DNA of 64,000 bases from Candidatus Nitrotoga sp. SPKER (GCA_003402285.1 QFXG01000026.1:1-64000), one strand, 5' to 3'; positions 35,008-45,482 are shown, counted from the first letter of the stretch. Translations and numbers: made by a program. Notes: a model not told the origin generated them from the sequence alone.

Positions 35008-37416
35008 ATGGCTATCAAGAAATCCGACCTTTATTCCTCCCTCTGGGCCTCCTGCAACGAGCTGCGCGGCGGCATGGATGCCAGCCAGTACAAGGACTAC
35101 GTCCTGTTCCTGCTGTTCATCAAGTACATCAGTGACAAGTACGGCAACAGCGACGACTTCGCCCCGCCGGTCACGATCCCGAAGGGGGCCAGCTTCAAAG
35201 ACATGATCGCTCTCAAGGGCAAGCCCGACATCGGCGACAAGATCAACACCCAGATCATCCAGCCGCTGATCGATGCCAACACACGGCTGGCCCGCAGCGA
35301 CTTCCCCAACTTCAACGACCCGGAAAAACTGGGCGAAGGTGCGGCGCTGGTCGAGCGCCTGACCAACCTGATCGGCATCTTCCAGAACCCTGTTCTCGAC
35401 TTCTCGCAGAACCGCGCCGAGCACGACGACATCCTCGGTGACGCCTACGAGTTCCTGATGCGGCACTTCGCCAGCGAATCGGGTAAATCCAAAGGTCAGT
35501 TTTACACCCCGTCCGAAGTCAGTCGCGTCATCGCCAAGGTGATCGGCATCGCACCGGAGAACACAAAAGCCTCCACCACCGCCTACGACCCCACCTGCGG
35601 TTCGGGATCTCTGCTGTTGAAGATGGCCGCGCAGGCGGGCAAGCACATCACGCTGGAAGGGCAGGAAAAGGACGTGACGACGGCGGGTCTCGCCCGCATG
35701 AACATGATCCTGCACGACTTCCCGACCGCCAACATTCTCTCCGGCAACACGCTGGCAGCGCCCAAGTTCAAGGATGGCGATAGTCTGCGCACCTACGATT
35801 ATGTTGTCGCCAATCCGCCGTTTTCCGACAAGACCTGGAGCACCGGTCTGACGCCAGCCAATGACCCCTTCCAACGCTTCGCCTGGGGCGAGCCCCCGGC
35901 CAAACAGGGCGATTACGCCTACCTGCTGCACATCCTGCGCAGCCTGAAAGCCAGCGGCAAAGGCGCCTGCATCCTGCCGCACGGAGTGCTGTTCCGGGGT
36001 AATGCCGAAGCCGTGATCCGCGAGCAGCTCGTCCGCTCCGGCATCCTCAAGGGCATCATCGGCCTGCCGGCCAACCTGTTCTACGGCACCGGCATCCCCG
36101 CCTGCATCCTGATGCTGGACAAGGAGAACGCCGCCGCCCGCAAGGGCGTGTTCATGATCGACGCCAGCAAGGGCTACATCAAAGACGGCAACAAGAACCG
36201 CTTGCGCGAGCAGGACATCCACCGCATTGTCGATACTTTTACCAAGCAGGCCGACACCCCGCGCTACGCCCGCATGGTGCCGTTCGCCGAGATCGCCGAC
36301 GCGAAGAATGACTTCAACCTCAACCTGCCGCGCTATATCGATAGCACTGAGCCGGAAGACTTGCAGGACATCGATGGCCACCTGCGCGGCGGCATCCCCG
36401 AGCGCGACCTCGACGCGCTGGGCGACTACTGGCAAGTGCTGCCCGGCGTACGCGCCACCCTGTTTGCATCGCTGCGCCCCGGCTACGCCTGCCTGAAGCT
36501 GCCGCTGCCCGAGGTTAAGCCTGCCATCTTCGGTCACCCCGAATTCACCGCCTTCAACCAGGCCGCCACCCGGCGCTTTGCCGACTGGCGCGCCGCCGTC
36601 ACGCCGCAGCTCACCGGCTTCGCCAAGGACGGCCACCCCAAGGTGCTGATCGAGTCCATCGCCGAGGCGTTGCTCGCAGGCTTCAAACCTGCCCCACTAC
36701 TCGACGCCTACGACATCTACCAGCACCTGATGGACTACTGGGCCGAGACGATGCAGGACGACGCCTACCTGATCGCCGCCGATGGCTGGATCGCCAAGCC
36801 GGCCCGCATCGTCGAAACCGACAAGAAAGGCAAGACCAAGGACAAGGGCTGGGCCTGCGACCTGATCCCTAAGCCGTTTATTGTCGCCCGCTATTTCGCC
36901 AAGGAGCAGGCCGCCATCGAGGCCAAGCAGGCAGAACTGGAAGCGGCCACCGCCAGCCTTGCCGAACTGGAAGAGGAACATGGCGGCGAAGAAGGCACGC
37001 TCGGCACGCTCGACAAAATCGCCAAGACCGAGGTCAATGCCCGACTCAAGGAGATCAAGCACGACAAGGAGGCCAAGGACGAGATTGCCGTGCTCAAGGG
37101 CTGGCTGGAACTCAATGATGCCGAGACCGCCCTCAAGCGCGCCGTGAAAGAGCAGGAAGCAGCGTTCGATACGCTGGCCTACGAGCAATACCCCAAGCTC
37201 ACCGAGGCCGAAATCAAAACGCTGGTGGACGACAAGTGGATGGCTCGGCTGCAAGCCGCCGTGCAGGGTGAGCTGGATCGCGTCTCGCAGACCCTCACCG
37301 GCCGCATTCGCGAACTGGCCGAACGCTACGCCATCCCGCTGCCGCAGCTGACCGACGAGGTGGAGATGCTCGCCGCCCGCGTGGATGAACACCTCAAAAA
37401 GATGGGTGCGGTATGA
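35008..37416 (+). CDS. hsdM: type I restriction-modification DNA methyltransferase HsdM
   Basis: N6-adenine methyltransferase subunit, which with HsdS protects host DNA and with HsdR restricts foreign DNA. The 802-aa protein has an HsdM N-terminal helical domain (about 8-150), SAM motif I DPTCGSGSLLL (194-204), and catalytic NPPF (269-272). It is longer than typical HsdM (about 500) because of a C-terminal extension (about 430-802) with a Glu/Lys-rich coiled coil (about 625-740). Third codon positions are dominated by G/C, unlike the AT-leaning genes to the left, which points to foreign origin. The AGGAGG is far (17 nt) from the ATG, so the start has no ideal ribosome-binding site. It overlaps hsdS by 4 nt (ATGA). 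Confidence 0.96.
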   Translation: MAIKKSDLYSSLWASCNELRGGMDASQYKDYVLFLLFIKYISDKYGNSDDFAPPVTIPKGASFKDMIALKGKPDIGDKINTQIIQPLIDANTRLARSDFPNFNDPEKLGEGAALVERLTNLIGIFQNPVLDFSQNRAEHDDILGDAYEFLMRHFASESGKSKGQFYTPSEVSRVIAKVIGIAPENTKASTTAYDPTCGSGSLLLKMAAQAGKHITLEGQEKDVTTAGLARMNMILHDFPTANILSGNTLAAPKFKDGDSLRTYDYVVANPPFSDKTWSTGLTPANDPFQRFAWGEPPAKQGDYAYLLHILRSLKASGKGACILPHGVLFRGNAEAVIREQLVRSGILKGIIGLPANLFYGTGIPACILMLDKENAAARKGVFMIDASKGYIKDGNKNRLREQDIHRIVDTFTKQADTPRYARMVPFAEIADAKNDFNLNLPRYIDSTEPEDLQDIDGHLRGGIPERDLDALGDYWQVLPGVRATLFASLRPGYACLKLPLPEVKPAIFGHPEFTAFNQAATRRFADWRAAVTPQLTGFAKDGHPKVLIESIAEALLAGFKPAPLLDAYDIYQHLMDYWAETMQDDAYLIAADGWIAKPARIVETDKKGKTKDKGWACDLIPKPFIVARYFAKEQAAIEAKQAELEAATASLAELEEEHGGEEGTLGTLDKIAKTEVNARLKEIKHDKEAKDEIAVLKGWLELNDAETALKRAVKEQEAAFDTLAYEQYPKLTEAEIKTLVDDKWMARLQAAVQGELDRVSQTLTGRIRELAERYAIPLPQLTDEVEMLAARVDEHLKKMGAV

Positions 37417-38687
37417 AAGTGAGGCCCGGCTACAAGCAGACTGAGGTGGGTGTGATCCCAGAAGAGTGGAAGGTAATGTCCTTTGCTAAACTCTTCGAAT
37501 TCCGAAACGGTGTCAACGCTGACAAAGCCTCCTATGGTCAAGGGGTTCGCTTTATCAATGTCTTAGAGCCGATAACGTATTCGCATATCTATGGCCCAGA
37601 AATTACGGGGCAGGTCACGTTGCCTGAAACTGTTTTTAGTTCTTACATAGTCCGACGAGGCGATGTTCTATTTAATCGCACGTCTGAGACTCAAAATGAG
37701 GTTGGTTTAGCAGCTACTTATCTTGGAACTGAACGAGTCGTGTTTGGTGGGTTCGTTATTCGTGGGCGACCGATTGACCAAAGTCTCGATTCCATTTATT
37801 CGGGCTACGCACTTCGAGCGCCCATTATCCGATCGCAAATTATTCCAATGGGACAAGGCGCGATACGTGCCAACATCGGTCAACAAAACCTGAGCCTAAT
37901 TGTTGCGCCAGTTCCTCATCTCACTGAACAACGCGCCATCGCGGCGGCGTTGAGCGATGTGGATGCGCTGCTGGGTGGGCTGGAGCGGCTCATCGCCAAG
38001 AAGCGCGACCTCAAACAGGCCGCCATGCAGCAACTCCTCACCGGATCAACCCGCCTCCCCGGCTTCAGCGGGGAGTGGGAGATGAAGACGCTCTTCGATT
38101 TGGCTGAGCGTAAAAAAGAACTGTTTGACGACGGCGACTGGATTGAATCCGAGCACATTACGATGGAAGGAATTCGGTTGATTCAGACCGGGAACATTGG
38201 AGTTGGCAGCTTTATCGAGAAGGAGCCCAAAAAGTTTATATACGAGAAATCGTTCACGTCGCTGCGATGCAAGCAACTGAGGACGGGTGATTTACTTGTG
38301 TGTCGATTGGCTGACCCTGCCGGTAGAGCCTGTGTGCTGCCTGACATCGGTGAAGAACGAATCGTCACATCCGTTGACGTGACGATCTTTCGTCCGCCAC
38401 TTAAAATGGCCGATCGGGTTTTTCTCGCGAACGTCTTTTCAACACCCGAATGGTTCCGGGTTGTGAGTGATCTGAGCGGGGGAACTACACACAAGCGCAT
38501 TTCACGCGGTGCCCTCGGGCGAATTGCTATCAAGCTTCCACCCCTCGCCGAACAAACCGCCATCGCCGCTGTGCTCTCTGACATGGACGCCGAATTGTCG
38601 GCGCTAGTGGCACGGTGCGACAAGACCCGCGACCTCAAGCAAGCCATGATGCAGGAACTGCTCACCGGCAGGATACGCCTCGTATGA
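37413..38687 (+). CDS. hsdS: type I restriction specificity subunit HsdS
   Basis: DNA-sequence recognition subunit, 424 aa. It has two target-recognition domains (about 1-165 and 215-365), each followed by a conserved helical spacer. The spacers are near-repeats: LSDVDALLGGLERLIAKK then DLKQAAMQQLLTGSTRLPGF centrally, and LSDMDAELSALVARC then DLKQAMMQELLTGRIRL at the end. The recognition domains are visibly more AT-rich than the GC-rich spacers, as expected if the former have been exchanged. The split target sequence cannot be predicted here. It overlaps both neighbours by ATGA junctions. Confidence 0.95.
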   Translation: MKVRPGYKQTEVGVIPEEWKVMSFAKLFEFRNGVNADKASYGQGVRFINVLEPITYSHIYGPEITGQVTLPETVFSSYIVRRGDVLFNRTSETQNEVGLAATYLGTERVVFGGFVIRGRPIDQSLDSIYSGYALRAPIIRSQIIPMGQGAIRANIGQQNLSLIVAPVPHLTEQRAIAAALSDVDALLGGLERLIAKKRDLKQAAMQQLLTGSTRLPGFSGEWEMKTLFDLAERKKELFDDGDWIESEHITMEGIRLIQTGNIGVGSFIEKEPKKFIYEKSFTSLRCKQLRTGDLLVCRLADPAGRACVLPDIGEERIVTSVDVTIFRPPLKMADRVFLANVFSTPEWFRVVSDLSGGTTHKRISRGALGRIAIKLPPLAEQTAIAAVLSDMDAELSALVARCDKTRDLKQAMMQELLTGRIRLV

Positions 38688-40210
38688 AACCCCTGCGGCT
38701 CTTCATCAGCAGTGTGCAGAAGGAATTTGCCGCCGAGCGAAAAGCCTTGCGCGATTACCTGCGCGGCGATGCCTTGCTGCGGCGTTTTTTCGAGCCATTT
38801 CTGTTCGAGGAAATGCCCGCCGCCGACCGCCGTGTCGATGCGGTGTATCTGGATGAAGTGGCGGCCTGTGATATCTATGTCGGCCTGTTCGGAGACGACT
38901 ACGGCTTGGAGGATGCCGAAGGCGTGTCGCCGACAGAACGCGAGTTCACGCAGGCAACACACCTGAACAAGTACCGGCTGATTTTCGTCAAGGGGGCGAC
39001 GGACGAGAAGCGCCACCCCAAGATGCGGGCGCTGATCGGACAGGCCGGCGGCGAGCTGATACGGCGGCGCTTTGTTTCGCCCGCCGAGTTGATCGGGGCG
39101 CTGTATGCCGCCTTGGTGCAGTATCTGGAAGACCATGAGTTGATTCGCAATGGCCCCTTCGACGCCGCACCCTGCGCCCGGGCGACGCTGGCGGATCTGG
39201 ACGAAGAACGAATGGCAACCTTTCTGCGCCGCGCCCGGCGGGCACGCGGTTTTCCGCTGCCGGAAGAAGCTACCGGGGCGGAGTTGCTGGCCCATCTCAA
39301 CCTGCTTAACGAGGGGCGTCCGTCCCATGCCGCCGTGCTGCTGTTCGGGCGGCAGCCGCAACGCTTCCTGATTTCGTCGGAAGTGAAGTGCGCGCATTTT
39401 CATGGCACCGAGGTGGCGAAGCCGATCCCGTCGTATCAGGTCTACAAGGGCACGGTGTTCGACCTGGTGGACCAGGCGGTGGATTTTGTGATGTCCAGGA
39501 TCAATCTCTGGGTAGGCACGCGCGCCGAAGGTCCGCAGGTGCCGGTGGTCTACGAAATTCCGCGCGAGGTGGTGGCCGAGGCCATCGTCAACGCGGTGGC
39601 GCATCGCGATTACGCAAGCAATGGCAGCGTGCAGGTGATGCTCTTCGCCGACCGGCTGGAGGTGTGGAACCCCGGCGGCCTGCCGCCCTCGCTGACGCTG
39701 GCCAAGCTGCGCCTGCCCCATGGCTCGGTGCCGGCCAATCCCTTGCTGGCCGAGCCGCTCTACCTGACCAAGTATATCGAACGCATGGGCACCGGCACCC
39801 GCGACATGATTCGCCGGTGCCGCGAGGCGGGGCTGGCAGAGCCGGGTTTTGCGGTATCGGATGGATTTGTCACGACAGTCTGGCGCAAGGCGGGGGAAGT
39901 TGCTGCCGCACAGCCAGTCACAGGGGAAGTCACGGGGGAAGTCACGGGGGAAGTCACGGGGGAAGTCACGGGGGAAGTCAAAAAGCTGGTGCTGATCTGC
40001 CGCGACAGCATGAGCCGCAAATCCTTGCAGGATGCGCTATCGCTGAAGGGTGAGGAAAACTTCCGGGTTCTTTACCTCGTGCCGGCGCTCAAGGCCGACT
40101 TGATTGAAATGACCATCCCCGACAAACCCAAGAGCAGCCAGCAGAAATACAGGCTGACCGCCGAGGGCAAAAAATTGCAAGCAACCCTTTTGAAAACGGG
40201 CAAAGCATGA
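38684..40210 (+). CDS. DUF4062 / GHKL-type ATP-binding regulator with winged helix
   Basis: A 508-aa protein lying between hsdS and hsdR. ATG 38684 overlaps the hsdS stop (ATGA) and gives the DUF4062 start MKPLRLFISSVQKEF (DUF4062 about 4-110). The middle has the AlbA-type ATP-binding-regulator core and a HATPase_c_4 (RecG-C-like) segment: IPREVVAEAIVNAVAHRDY, LEVWNPGGLP, YIERMGTGTRDMIRRCREAGL (read as its parts, about 290-395). After five VTGE repeats comes a winged-helix-like end (SLQDALSL, MTIPDKPKSSQQKYRLT). Relatives are predicted DNA-binding regulators. Here the usual N-terminal DNA-binding domain is replaced by DUF4062. The role in the restriction system is unknown; regulation or a second defence effector are both possible. 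Confidence 0.82.
   Translation: MKPLRLFISSVQKEFAAERKALRDYLRGDALLRRFFEPFLFEEMPAADRRVDAVYLDEVAACDIYVGLFGDDYGLEDAEGVSPTEREFTQATHLNKYRLIFVKGATDEKRHPKMRALIGQAGGELIRRRFVSPAELIGALYAALVQYLEDHELIRNGPFDAAPCARATLADLDEERMATFLRRARRARGFPLPEEATGAELLAHLNLLNEGRPSHAAVLLFGRQPQRFLISSEVKCAHFHGTEVAKPIPSYQVYKGTVFDLVDQAVDFVMSRINLWVGTRAEGPQVPVVYEIPREVVAEAIVNAVAHRDYASNGSVQVMLFADRLEVWNPGGLPPSLTLAKLRLPHGSVPANPLLAEPLYLTKYIERMGTGTRDMIRRCREAGLAEPGFAVSDGFVTTVWRKAGEVAAAQPVTGEVTGEVTGEVTGEVTGEVKKLVLICRDSMSRKSLQDALSLKGEENFRVLYLVPALKADLIEMTIPDKPKSSQQKYRLTAEGKKLQATLLKTGKA
39917..39976 (+). repeat. five 12-bp tandem repeats (VTGE codons)
   Basis: Five consecutive units GTCACRGGGGAA (first unit has ACA, the others ACG) encode VTGE x5 in a linker between the ATPase and winged-helix parts of the DUF4062 protein. 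The near-perfect identity suggests slippage-prone expansion. The unit is a multiple of three, so it changes linker length and not frame. Confidence 0.9.
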
Positions 40211-40240
40211 CCATCGTCGGCCAGCACAAAGAGAAAATCC

Positions 40241-43200
40241 ATGACTGAACAACTTCGCTCCGAACGCAAGACGCAGAACCGCGTCATTGCCCTGTTCACC
40301 GACAAGACGCGGGCTGATTGCCTCGGTTATCGCTATCTCGGCGACTGGAGCAAGCGCCCAAGTGAGGGGATAGCCAACCGCCCCATCGAGGCGGAGCTGC
40401 TGCGCGACAACCTCGCGGCTCGTGGCTATTCCGACGCCCACATTGCCGCCGCCTTGCATAAGCTTGAAACGGCGGCCGACGCCACCGGCATCACGCTCTA
40501 CCAGGCCAATCTGCGCACCTACCAATTGCTGCGCTACGGGGCGGATGTGCAAGTCGCCGCCGGGCAACCTCACGACAAAGTACATCTGATCGACTGGGCC
40601 AACCCCGAGAAGAACGACTTTGCCTTGGCCGAGGAGGTGACGCTCAAGGGCGGCTACCAGCGCCGCCCGGACATCATGCTCTACCTCAACGGCATCACCA
40701 TCGCGGTGATCGAGCTTAAACGCAGCTCGGTGGAGCTGGCCGACGGGGTGCGCCAGCTCATCACCAACCAGGAAGAAATTTTCAACAAAGGCTTTTTCAG
40801 CACGGTGCAGCTAGTGCTGGCGGGCAGCGATTCGCAGGGGCTGCGCTACGGCACGACCGGCACGCCGGAGCAGTTTTTCGTGGCGTGGAAGGACGAGGCC
40901 CCGGCAGAGGCCGGTGCAACACCCGCCGCCGGAGGACTGCTCGACCGTCCGCTGGCGCAGCTTTGTAACAAAACCCGGCTGCTCGACCTGATGTGCAATT
41001 TCATCATCTTCGACGCGGGCCAGAAGAAGGTGCCGCGCCCGCACCAATATACCGGAGTGAAGGCGGCGCAGGAGCGCATCACCAGGCACGAGGGCGGGGT
41101 GATCTGGCACACCCAGGGCAGCGGCAAGAGCATCCTGATGGTGCTGATCGCCAAGTGGCTGCTGGAGCACGACCCCGAAGCGCGCATCCTGGTCATCACC
41201 GACCGCGACGAGCTGGACAAGCAGATTGTCGGGGTGATGCGTAATGCGGGCGTGATTGGCGAAAACTCGCCTTCGCCGCGCATTACTTCGCGGGCGGATT
41301 TTGTGCAGAAACTCGGCGCGACCACGACACGACTGATGTGCACGCTGATTCACAAATTCGATGTGGCCGACCTGAAAGGCCCGGCGCCTGCGGTGCATGG
41401 CCGCTTTTATGTGTTCGTGGACGAGTGCCATCGCACCCAGGGCGGCGACATGAACAAGCAGATGAAGCGCTGGCTGGAGGGCGCGATCTTCATCGGCTTC
41501 ACCGGCACGCCGTTGCTACGCCGCGACAAGCTGATGACGCGAGATGTGTTCGGCACCTACATTCACACCTACAAGTTCCATCAGGCGGTGGCCGACAAGG
41601 TGGTGCTCGACCTGAAGTACGAGGCGCGCGACGTACCGGAGCGACTGACCTCGCAGACGAAAATCGACGAATGGTTCGAGCAGAAGACCAGAAACCTCAA
41701 CAATTTCCAGAAGGCTCTGGTGCGCAAGCGCTGGGCGACGATGGAAGAACTGATGAGTGCGGCGGGGCGCAAACGCGAAATCATTGCCGACATCATCGGC
41801 GACTTCGCCCTCAAACCGCGCCTGAACAATGACCGGGGCACGGCGATCCTGGTGGCGGCCTCGATCTACGATGCCTGCCACTATTTCCGGCTGTTCCAGA
41901 ACACGACCTTTGGCCCCTACTGCGGGATCATCACGTCGTTTGAACCGAACCACAACGCGATTTCCCGCGAGCCGGCCAACAGCGACGAGCGCTACAAATT
42001 CGACACCTACACACAGCATGTCTTGAAGGACTTCCCGACAACCGAGAAGTACGAGACAAAGATGAAGCGCCGCTTTATCGAGGAGCCGGCGAACCTGAAA
42101 CTCTTGATCGTGGTGAGCAAGCTGCTGACCGGCTTCGACGCGCCAAGCTGCACCTACATTTACCTCGACAACGAACTGCGCGACCATAACCTGTTCCAGG
42201 CCATCTGCCGCACCAACCGGCTGGACGGCGACGACAAGGACTACGGCCACATCGTCGATTTCAAGAAACTCTTCGGCGACGTGCAGCAGGCCATCGCGGT
42301 GTATAGCTCCGATGAGCTGGACATCGACCAGGGCAACGGTGGCGACAACAACGTGCATCTCAAGAACTGGCTGGAAGAGGGCAAAAAACAACTCGACAAC
42401 GCCCGTCAGGCGCTGCGCTACTTGTGCGAGCCGGTGCCGCTGCCGCGCGAGGAGGAGCAGTACCTGCATTACTTCTGCGGCGATGCCGCCAACGCGAACG
42501 CATTGACCGAAACCGAGGCGCTGCGGGTGTCGTTCTACAAGTCGGTGGCGATCTTGGCGCGGGCCTACGCCGATCTTGCGCAGAATTTGATTGAAGCGGG
42601 GTATTCCGACGCCGAGGCGGCGGCTGTGCAAAAGGAGGTCGAGTTCTACGCCGAGATTCGCTTGGTCATCAAGAAGCACTCAGGTGAGGAGCTGGATATC
42701 AAGCCTTTTGAATCAGACATGCGCCACCTGATCAACACCTACATTCAGGCAGACCCGGCAACGGAACTGGGGGAGTTGGGCGAGCTGTCGCTGACCGAGC
42801 TGATCATCAAGACCGGCATCCATGACGCCATCGCCAAAAAGCTCAACGAGAAAGGCCAGCTCTCGAAAAACGCCATCGCCGAGGGAATCATCAACAACGT
42901 CCGCAAAACCATCATTCGCGACCAGCTCACTGATCCGAGGTTCTATGCACAAATGTCCAAGCTGCTCGAAGACCTGATCAGGCAGAACCGGACGGATACG
43001 GCGGCGTATGAGGAATTCCTGCGCAAGGCCGAGGACCTGGTGAAGCGGCTGGCGGCCAAGCAGCCCGAGGACGGTGTTCCAGCGGAATTGCACGGTAATC
43101 ACGAGGCGACGGTGCTCTTCAACAATCTGGGCTCGATTCCGGCGACGAATTTTCGTTATCCGTCCGCCGCTGAAGACAAAGCCGCCCTGGCTTTGAAGAT

Positions 43201-43357
43201 CGACCTCGCCGTGCGCGAGCGTGCGCCGGCCGGTTGGTACGGCGACCAGGCCCGTGAGGCACAGGTATTGAACGCCTTGTTTCCGATTCTCGACCGCGAC
43301 CGCGAGGCGACCAAAGCACTGTTCGAAATCATCAAGAATCAGCCGGGGTATCTGTGA
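40241..43357 (+). CDS. hsdR: type I restriction endonuclease/translocase HsdR
   Basis: Motor and nuclease subunit, 1038 aa. The N-terminal PD-(D/E)XK nuclease site is visible as [10 protein letters not shown]...VIELKRS (D144, E158, K160). The SF2 translocase follows, with Walker A TQGSGKS (291-297), DEAD-box-like [10 protein letters not shown], and GFTGTPL (motif III). The C-terminal helical part (about 850-1038) contacts the methyltransferase core. All key residues are intact, so an active enzyme is predicted. It begins 30 nt after the DUF4062 gene, and its stop overlaps the next gene (GTGA). Confidence 0.96.
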   Translation: MTEQLRSERKTQNRVIALFTDKTRADCLGYRYLGDWSKRPSEGIANRPIEAELLRDNLAARGYSDAHIAAALHKLETAADATGITLYQANLRTYQLLRYGADVQVAAGQPHDKVHLIDWANPEKNDFALAEEVTLKGGYQRRPDIMLYLNGITIAVIELKRSSVELADGVRQLITNQEEIFNKGFFSTVQLVLAGSDSQGLRYGTTGTPEQFFVAWKDEAPAEAGATPAAGGLLDRPLAQLCNKTRLLDLMCNFIIFDAGQKKVPRPHQYTGVKAAQERITRHEGGVIWHTQGSGKSILMVLIAKWLLEHDPEARILVITDRDELDKQIVGVMRNAGVIGENSPSPRITSRADFVQKLGATTTRLMCTLIHKFDVADLKGPAPAVHGRFYVFVDECHRTQGGDMNKQMKRWLEGAIFIGFTGTPLLRRDKLMTRDVFGTYIHTYKFHQAVADKVVLDLKYEARDVPERLTSQTKIDEWFEQKTRNLNNFQKALVRKRWATMEELMSAAGRKREIIADIIGDFALKPRLNNDRGTAILVAASIYDACHYFRLFQNTTFGPYCGIITSFEPNHNAISREPANSDERYKFDTYTQHVLKDFPTTEKYETKMKRRFIEEPANLKLLIVVSKLLTGFDAPSCTYIYLDNELRDHNLFQAICRTNRLDGDDKDYGHIVDFKKLFGDVQQAIAVYSSDELDIDQGNGGDNNVHLKNWLEEGKKQLDNARQALRYLCEPVPLPREEEQYLHYFCGDAANANALTETEALRVSFYKSVAILARAYADLAQNLIEAGYSDAEAAAVQKEVEFYAEIRLVIKKHSGEELDIKPFESDMRHLINTYIQADPATELGELGELSLTELIIKTGIHDAIAKKLNEKGQLSKNAIAEGIINNVRKTIIRDQLTDPRFYAQMSKLLEDLIRQNRTDTAAYEEFLRKAEDLVKRLAAKQPEDGVPAELHGNHEATVLFNNLGSIPATNFRYPSAAEDKAALALKIDLAVRERAPAGWYGDQAREAQVLNALFPILDRDREATKALFEIIKNQPGYL

Positions 43358-44070
43358 CCGATAAAATCCGGCTCGGCGACATTGAAATCGCCGTAACGCG
43401 CAAAGCAATCAAGAATGTACATCTCTCGGTGCATCCGCCGGCTGGCCACATCACGCTGGTGGCGCCCACTGGAACCCGACTGGAAGTGGCCCGCGCCTAT
43501 GCGATTTCAAAGCTTGGCTGGATTCGCGACCAGCAAGCGAAACTGCTGGCCCAGGCACGCGAGACGCCGCGCCAATTTATTGAACGGGAGAGTCATTACC
43601 TCTGGGGCCGGCGCTATCTGCTATCCGTGATCGTGAAGGATGCAAAGCCAGCGGTAACGCGGGATCATCGTCGAATCACGCTCACCGTGCGCCCCGACAG
43701 CACGGTGGCAAAGCGGGAAAAGGTCATCGAGGAATGGCACCGCGCCCTGCTGCATGAGGCCGTGCCTTCGCTGATACGGAAATGGGAGGTCAAGCTCGGC
43801 GTGAAAGTCTCCGGTTACTTTCTCCAGCGCATGAAAACTAAATGGGGTGGCTGCAACCATCGAGCTGGGAATATTCGCCTGAATACGGAGCTGGTCAAGA
43901 AACCGAAGGACTTGCTCGAATACGTCATTGTCCATGAAATGGCCCATCTGATTGAGCCGACTCACAGTGATCGCTTCACAGTTATTATTGAAGAGCATTA
44001 TCCTTCTTGGCGTGAAGCGCGCGCTGAACTCAACGAGCTTCCACTGGCGGCAGAGGCGTGGAAGGAATGA
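43354..44070 (+). CDS. YgjP-like zinc metallopeptidase linked to the type I RM operon
   Basis: A 238-aa YgjP/SprT-like (DUF45) metallopeptidase. The zinc motif is [19 protein letters not shown]194, E195, H198 and third ligand H204. The family [10 protein letters not shown] segment is at about 160-169. The N-terminal half is the beta-rich domain of this family ([19 protein letters not shown]). The start is GTG 43354, overlapping the hsdR stop as GTGA, so it is coupled to the restriction operon. Such genes recur beside hsdR in other genomes as far as I recall. Its substrate is unknown; trimming or turnover of the restriction complex is speculation. Confidence 0.88.
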   Translation: MTDKIRLGDIEIAVTRKAIKNVHLSVHPPAGHITLVAPTGTRLEVARAYAISKLGWIRDQQAKLLAQARETPRQFIERESHYLWGRRYLLSVIVKDAKPAVTRDHRRITLTVRPDSTVAKREKVIEEWHRALLHEAVPSLIRKWEVKLGVKVSGYFLQRMKTKWGGCNHRAGNIRLNTELVKKPKDLLEYVIVHEMAHLIEPTHSDRFTVIIEEHYPSWREARAELNELPLAAEAWKE

Positions 44071-44181
44071 TCGCCTGAAAACTATCTTTAGCTACTTTTC
44101 ACGTAAATACAACCAGTGAAATGCTGCAAAAGTTAGTGAGCATTTAAAAATTTTCAAAGCGGCAGGTTACAGAAGGATTCA

Positions 44182-44204
44182 GTTGTCCGAAAATTGCGGA
44201 CAAC
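44182..44204. repeat. 8-bp inverted repeat at the right flank of the RM island
   Basis: GTTGTCCG, seven bases (AAAATTG), CGGACAAC forms a perfect stem between the metallopeptidase gene and convergent argJ. No T-run follows on either strand (CCCAGC and TGAATC), so it is an uncertain terminator. It could be a protein-binding palindrome or a mark of the island boundary. Confidence 0.5.
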
Positions 44205-44252
44205 CCAGCTACAATCAGGCTTTATTTGAACTGTACCGGATGTTATATCGCC

Positions 44253-45482
44253 CTAGCTACGATAACTGGCGTTGATCTTGACATAGTCATAAGAGAAATC
44301 GCAGGTCCATACTGTGGCAACTGCCGTGCCGCGACCTAGCGTAACCCGAATGGTAATGTCGCTTTGTTGCATGATGCGTTGACCATCTTCCTCGATATAG
44401 CTGGCGGCGCGCCCACCATGCTCAGCGACTAGCACATCGTCAAGATATAGCTTGAGGAGATGAACATCGAGATCCTGCACATCAGCATACCCGATAGCAG
44501 CGAGAATGCGCCCAAGATTGGGATCAGAAGCAAAGAACGCAGTTTTGACCAAGGGGGAGCGTGCCACGGCATAGGCGATTTTCTTGCACTCCGCCACGCT
44601 CTTGCCCCCTTCAATTTGGACAGTGATAAACTTGGTCGCACCCTCGCCATCACGCACGATGGCCTGCGCCAGCAATATGGCAACCTCCGTGACTGCCGCC
44701 TGCAATTGCGCGAACGCCGTGCTTTTCGCATCAGTGATAGCTTGCGCACCGCTCATGCCGGTGGCGATCACCATCAGTGCGTCATTGGTAGATGTATCGC
44801 CATCCACTGTGATGCAATTGAACGAAGCGTCACAGGCGTGAGCTGCCAACTGTTGCAACAGCGGCTGCGCCACCGCCGCATCGGTGGCAATATAGCCGAG
44901 CATGGTAGCCATGTTGGGATGGATCATGCCGGAGCCTTTAGCAATGCCGGTAATAGTGACCGTTACACCATCGAGTGTGATTTGTTTGGACACCGCCTTG
45001 GCAACGATGTCAGTAGTCATGATGGCCTGCGCGGCATTAAGCCAGTTATCCTCGCGTAGTTCGGCTACGCAGTTTGGCAGCCCAGAGACCAGCCGCGATA
45101 GCGGCAACGCTTCCATGATCACACCGGTGGAGAAAGGTAGCACCTGCTCTGCCTCGCAATCCAACAGATTGGCTACTTCGGCGCAGGTGGCGCGAGCCGC
45201 AGCCAGCCCCTGCTCACCGGTACCGGCATTAGCGTTACCCGTGTTAACCACCAGTGCACGCACGCTTTTATTCGCAACCAGATGTTCGCGTGCCACAATA
45301 ACCGGCGCGGCGCAGAAACGGTTTTGTGTGAATACTCCAGCCACCGTGGCTTGCGCAGTCAGGTGCATGAGCAGCAAATCCTTACGCCCGGGTTTCTTGA
45401 TGTTCGCTTCCGCCGTACCCAGCAGCACACCTTTAACAGGCAGCAGCGCATTTGAAACAGGAGATTGAAGATTAACTGGCAT
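44253..45482 (-). CDS. argJ: bifunctional ornithine acetyltransferase/N-acetylglutamate synthase
   Basis: Recycles the acetyl group in arginine synthesis, transferring it from N-acetylornithine to glutamate. The 409-aa precursor self-cleaves before the nucleophilic threonine in [12 protein letters not shown] (about residue 190), giving alpha and beta chains. Other conserved parts are [28 protein letters not shown], and INASYRS at the C terminus. ArgJ proteins of this length may be mono- or bifunctional; which applies cannot be told by eye. It is a single gene, convergent with the restriction operon. Confidence 0.95.
   Translation of the reverse strand: MPVNLQSPVSNALLPVKGVLLGTAEANIKKPGRKDLLLMHLTAQATVAGVFTQNRFCAAPVIVAREHLVANKSVRALVVNTGNANAGTGEQGLAAARATCAEVANLLDCEAEQVLPFSTGVIMEALPLSRLVSGLPNCVAELREDNWLNAAQAIMTTDIVAKAVSKQITLDGVTVTITGIAKGSGMIHPNMATMLGYIATDAAVAQPLLQQLAAHACDASFNCITVDGDTSTNDALMVIATGMSGAQAITDAKSTAFAQLQAAVTEVAILLAQAIVRDGEGATKFITVQIEGGKSVAECKKIAYAVARSPLVKTAFFASDPNLGRILAAIGYADVQDLDVHLLKLYLDDVLVAEHGGRAASYIEEDGQRIMQQSDITIRVTLGRGTAVATVWTCDFSYDYVKINASYRS

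Noticed and set aside
34909-36636. Long antisense open frame opposite hsdM
   Set aside because: It is fully covered by hsdM with its methyltransferase motifs. The opposite-strand translation is low-complexity Gly/Val/Ala-rich, a common by-product of GC-rich third positions.
38183-39721. Long antisense open frame across hsdS and the DUF4062 gene
   Set aside because: It crosses two genes with convincing domains and has no recognisable content. It is an artefact of GC-rich coding sequence.
40207-40248. 13-codon frame between the DUF4062 gene and hsdR
   Set aside because: It begins at the overlapping ATG at the gene end and is simply the leader of hsdR. It has no coding evidence.
41516-42679. 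Long antisense open frame opposite hsdR
   Set aside because: hsdR motifs are intact on the plus strand across this interval, and the antisense product has no domain.
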